Shown here: positions 7,152 to 9,746 of the stretch, piece by piece
Numbering within the stretch: position 1 is the stretch's first letter
Layout of the letters: each line of letters opens with the position of its first letter
Assembly: GCF_000278725.1 (NCBI RefSeq)
Contig: NZ_ALCA01000007.1
Location: 1 to 9,746 of the forward strand
Direction: 5' to 3'
Length of the DNA stretch: 9,746 nucleotides
DNA from: Actinomyces sp. ICM47
Lineage (GTDB): Bacteria > Actinomycetota > Actinomycetes > Actinomycetales > Actinomycetaceae
Translations under genes and position numbers: made by a program
Notes under the pieces: model-generated
Seen by the model: the letters and a program-made list of their open reading frames with translations, nothing else
Told to the model about the DNA's origin: nothing
The model's database searches: none

Positions 7152-7604
7152 TTAGGCCCAATCCTTCTCGTCCGCTTCGCCCTCTTCGTCGTCGTGACGG
7201 TAGGGGTCCTCCTCGCCCGCGTAGGTCGCGCCCTGCGCGGCGGCGGCAATCGCCTCGTCCTTCGCCTTGGCCTTCGCGAGGGCATCCTCCAAGGCTGCCG
7301 CGCTCTCGGGAAGCGCGTCCGGGATGAACTCCAGCGTCGGGGTCAGGCGCAGCCCCAGGACCTTGCCGACGCGTGAGCGAAACAGGCCCTGCGCGGAAGC
7401 GAATGCACGCGCGGCCTTCTCACGCTGCTCGTCATCGCCAAGCACCGTGTAGAAAACGGACGCATGCTGCAGGTCCCCCGTCACGCGCACGTCCGTGATC
7501 GTCACGAGCTCCAGGCGGGGATCCTTCACATCGCGGCCAATCATCGACGCAACAGTCTGCAGGATTCGCTCCTGCACCTTACGAACGCGAGCCTCGTCAG
7601 CCAT
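7152..7604 (-). CDS. rbfA: 30S ribosome-binding factor RbfA
   Basis: RbfA binds immature 30S subunits and helps mature the 5' end region of 16S rRNA; it matters in cold conditions in other bacteria. The KH-type core occupies about 1-105, with RVRKVQERILQTVASMI (6-22), KDPRLELVTITDVRVTGD (27-44), HASVFYTVLG (47-56) and LRLTPTLEFIPD (85-96). The 150-residue length exceeds the usual 115-135: residues 106-150 form an Ala/Lys helix-like stretch and then a strongly acidic tail (EEDPYRHDDEEGEADEKD). The ATG at 7604 has a strong AAAGGAGG 5 nt upstream. It follows infB across a 99-nt gap containing a strong hairpin, and it probably heads a rbfA-truB-ribF unit, fed by read-through from infB or by its own promoter. 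Confidence 0.97.
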   Translation of the reverse strand: MADEARVRKVQERILQTVASMIGRDVKDPRLELVTITDVRVTGDLQHASVFYTVLGDDEQREKAARAFASAQGLFRSRVGKVLGLRLTPTLEFIPDALPESAAALEDALAKAKAKDEAIAAAAQGATYAGEEDPYRHDDEEGEADEKDWA

Positions 7605-7653
7605 CGCGCCCTCCTTTCGGGCACTAAAGCCCTTGTCAGAACATTACATGTGC

Positions 7654-7692
7654 GAAGATCGGGGTCCGAGCATACTCGGACCCCGATACTTC
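7654..7692 (-). terminator. Perfect 13-bp hairpin between infB and rbfA
   Basis: ATCGGGGTCCGAG (7687-7675 on the minus strand) pairs perfectly with CTCGGACCCCGAT (7670-7658) around the loop TATG. A further GAAG/CTTC extends the stem by 4 bp past one bulged T, for 17 bp in all. It starts 11 nt after the infB stop. The transcript continues GCACAUG, with no U tract. It may be a U-less terminator of the kind reported for actinobacteria, an RNase III-type processing site, or a 3'-protective stem separating infB from rbfA expression. A smaller GGGC/GCCC stem (7632-7619) sits just before the rbfA ribosome-binding site. Confidence 0.65.
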
Positions 7693-7703
7693 ACGCTGCG
7701 GAA

Positions 7704-9746
7704 TCAGTCACGAGCCTTCTCGCGCATCTCCCAGGTCTCAATGACATCGCCTTCGGTGATGTCCTTGTAGCCCAGGGTGATACCGCACTCGTAGCCCTCG
7801 CGGACCTCGGTGACATCGTCCTTTTCGCGACGCAGAGAGGCGATCTCGAGGTTGTCGGCCACAACCACACCGTCGCGCACCAGGCGTGCCTTGGTTCCGC
7901 GCTTGATCGTGCCGGAGCGGACGATCGAACCGGCGATGTTGCCGAACTTGCCGGAGCGGAAGACCTGGCGGATTTCCGCGGTGCCCAGCTGGACCTCCTC
8001 GTAGATCGGCTTGAGCATGCCCTTGAGGGCAGCTTCAATGTCGTCGATCGCCGAGTAGATGACGTTGTAGTACTTGATCTCGACGCCCTCGGCATCCGCC
8101 ATCTCGGCCACGCGTTCGGCGGGACGGACGTTGAAGCCGATGATGACCGCGTTGTCGACGGTCGCCAGGTTGACGTCGTTCTGCGTGATCGCACCGACAC
8201 CGCGGTGGATGATACGCAGCGCGACCTCGTCGCCCACGTCGATGCGCAGCAGGGAGTCTTCCAGGGCCTCGACGGCACCGGACACGTCGCCCTTGATGAC
8301 CAGGTTGAGGGTGTCGACCTCGCCCTCGGCCAGGACCTTGTCGAAGTCCTCCAGGGAGACGCGCTTGCGGCGCTTGGCCAACAGGGCCTGGCGCTCGGCT
8401 GCCTCACGCTTGTCGGCGATCTGGCGGGCCGTGCGGTCGTCGTTGGCGACCAGGAACGAGTCGCCGGCGCGCGGGACCGACGTGAGTCCGAGGACCGCGA
8501 CCGGGGTCGACGGGCCAGCCTCGGAGACGTCGTTGCCGGCGTCGTCGAACATGGCGCGCACGCGACCGTAGGACGAGCCGACCACGAGGGAGTCGCCCAC
8601 GTGGAGCGTGCCGCGCTGAACCAGCATGGTCGCGACGGCACCGCGTCCCTTGTCCAGGTTGGCTTCGATGGCGACGCCGCGGGCGTCCGTGTTCGGGTTG
8701 GCCTCGAGAGTCAGGGCCGCATCGGCCGTCAGCAGGACGGCCTCGAGCAGCTCGCGGATGCCCGTGCGCTGCTTGGCCGAGATGTTCACGAACATGACGT
8801 CGCCGCCGTACTCTTCGGCGACCAGGCCGTACTCGGTGAGCTGGGAGCGGATCTTCTCCGGGTTCGCGCTTTCCTTATCGATCTTGTTGACCGCGACGAC
8901 GATCGGCACGTCGGCCGCCTGCGCGTGGTTGATGGCTTCAACCGTCTGAGGCATGACGCCGTCATCGGCCGCGACCACGAGGATCGCGATATCGGTGACC
9001 TGTGCACCACGGGCACGCATGGCCGTGAAGGCCTCGTGACCGGGGGTATCGATGAAGGTGATCGGGCGGCGCGTGCCGTCCTCAGCCGTGACCTTGACCT
9101 GGTAGGCACCGATGTGCTGCGTGATGCCGCCATGCTCGGTGTCGACAACGTCCGTGTGACGGATAGCGTCGAGCAGCTTGGTCTTACCGTGGTCGACGTG
9201 ACCCATGACGGTGACGACCGGCGGGCGCGGTTCCATGTTCTCGGCGTCGTCAAGTTCTTCGGCTTCGAGGTCGATGTCGAAGGACTCGAGCAGCTCACGG
9301 TCCTCGTCCTCAGGCGAGACGACCTTGACGTCGTAGCCGAGTTCGGCACCCAGTGCCTCGAAGGTGTCCTGGTCGAGGGACTGGGTGGCGGTCGCCATCT
9401 CGCCTAGGGCGAAGAGGACGGTCACGAGCGCTGCGGGATTGACGTCGATCTTCTCGGCGAGGTCGGCCAGGGACGCGCCCTGACGGATGCGGATCTGCGC
9501 GCCATTACCGCGCGGGATCGCGACGCCGCCGATGACTGGCGCGTTCTGCTGCTCGTACTCTTGACGCTTCGCGCGCTTCGACTTGCGTCCGCGCTGCGAG
9601 CGGCCGCCTCCGCGACCGAATGCGCCCGGCGTGGAGCCGCGACCACCGCGACCGCCACCGCGAGGACCGAAACCGCCGCCGTTGTTCTGGGCTGCTCCTG
9701 CTCCGGCTCCTGCACCGGCACCCGGACGGGCACCGCCGCGACCGCG
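7704..9746 (-). CDS. infB: Translation initiation factor IF2, N-terminal part outside window
   Basis: IF2 is the GTPase that brings initiator fMet-tRNA to the 30S subunit and promotes subunit joining. The frame is open from the window edge to a TGA at 7704, giving 680 visible residues. In visible numbering, 1-49 is a low-complexity Gly/Arg/Ala linker, 51-66 is basic ([10 protein letters not shown]), and about 84-135 is an IF2N-type domain ([20 protein letters not shown]). The G domain follows: GHVDHGKT (182-189, P loop), GGITQHIGA (206-214), DTPGHEAF (233-240), NKID (287-290) and SAK (323-325). Domains II and C-terminal III/IV continue to the end, with the initiator-binding region ending [19 protein letters not shown] at 9425 could mimic a start, but coding clearly continues upstream through IF2N. 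The total length is unknown because the 5' end is cut by the window. Confidence 0.98.
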   Translation of the reverse strand, partial: RGRGGARPGAGAGAGAGAAQNNGGGFGPRGGGRGGRGSTPGAFGRGGGRSQRGRKSKRAKRQEYEQQNAPVIGGVAIPRGNGAQIRIRQGASLADLAEKIDVNPAALVTVLFALGEMATATQSLDQDTFEALGAELGYDVKVVSPEDEDRELLESFDIDLEAEELDDAENMEPRPPVVTVMGHVDHGKTKLLDAIRHTDVVDTEHGGITQHIGAYQVKVTAEDGTRRPITFIDTPGHEAFTAMRARGAQVTDIAILVVAADDGVMPQTVEAINHAQAADVPIVVAVNKIDKESANPEKIRSQLTEYGLVAEEYGGDVMFVNISAKQRTGIRELLEAVLLTADAALTLEANPNTDARGVAIEANLDKGRGAVATMLVQRGTLHVGDSLVVGSSYGRVRAMFDDAGNDVSEAGPSTPVAVLGLTSVPRAGDSFLVANDDRTARQIADKREAAERQALLAKRRKRVSLEDFDKVLAEGEVDTLNLVIKGDVSGAVEALEDSLLRIDVGDEVALRIIHRGVGAITQNDVNLATVDNAVIIGFNVRPAERVAEMADAEGVEIKYYNVIYSAIDDIEAALKGMLKPIYEEVQLGTAEIRQVFRSGKFGNIAGSIVRSGTIKRGTKARLVRDGVVVADNLEIASLRREKDDVTEVREGYECGITLGYKDITEGDVIETWEMREKARD

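Noticed and set aside
7641..7646. TAATGT on the minus strand as a -10 box for rbfA
   Set aside because: The -35 position falls inside the hairpin (TCGGAC) and matches the consensus poorly; too weak to call.
7464..9407. 647-codon open frame on the plus strand opposite rbfA/infB
   Set aside because: Same antisense codon-bias effect; the sense strand encodes complete RbfA and IF2 motifs.
9422..9733. 103-codon minus-strand frame in the infB 5' region
   Set aside because: It is out of frame with IF2, whose reading frame is open to the window edge and carries the IF2N domain.
1..9746. Novel defence, mobile or secondary-metabolite system
   Set aside because: Every substantial frame on the minus strand is a recognised housekeeping gene in a conserved order; no direct repeats, transposase, integrase, attachment site or unknown large gene was found.

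Overview
This window is a high-GC, single-direction housekeeping cluster. All eight genes lie on the minus strand, so transcription runs from high to low coordinates: infB (5' end beyond the window), rbfA, truB, ribF, rpsO, pnp, an M16-family zinc peptidase gene, and dapB (3' end beyond the window). High GC content, GTG as well as ATG starts, long shadow frames on the opposite strand, an IF2 with a Gly/Arg/Ala-rich N-terminal linker, and the order pnp - M16 peptidase - dapB all point to an Actinomycetota genome. The PNPase and S15 sequences fit the Actinomycetales (Actinomyces/Schaalia-like), but that finer placement is from memory and not from a search.

Right block (about 6100-9746): infB encodes initiation factor IF2. 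After a strong 13-bp hairpin come rbfA (30S maturation factor), truB (tRNA Psi55 synthase) and ribF (FMN/FAD synthesis). rbfA, truB and ribF are packed with gaps of 6 and 12 nt, which suggests one operon with translational coupling.

Middle block (about 4420-5111): a 234-nt gap separates ribF from rpsO. It holds a plausible sigma70-type promoter and a leader with two hairpins upstream of the GTG start of rpsO, a reasonable place for S15 autoregulation. rpsO is followed at once by a terminator-like hairpin with a short U run, then a 185-nt rpsO-pnp spacer carrying a second small hairpin and a perfect 12-bp palindrome.

Left block (1-4422): pnp (polynucleotide phosphorylase) is followed by a 10-bp GC-rich hairpin without a U tract, then the M16 peptidase and the truncated dapB (lysine/DAP pathway).

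Together the genes cover translation initiation, ribosome assembly, tRNA modification, flavin cofactor supply and RNA turnover, with peptidase and DAP-pathway genes downstream. I saw no mobile element, CRISPR array, tRNA/rRNA gene, toxin-antitoxin pair or defence system, and I do not think the window holds an undescribed system. What deserves a second look is the set of RNA structures between the genes. No gene-free stretch exceeds 300 bases.
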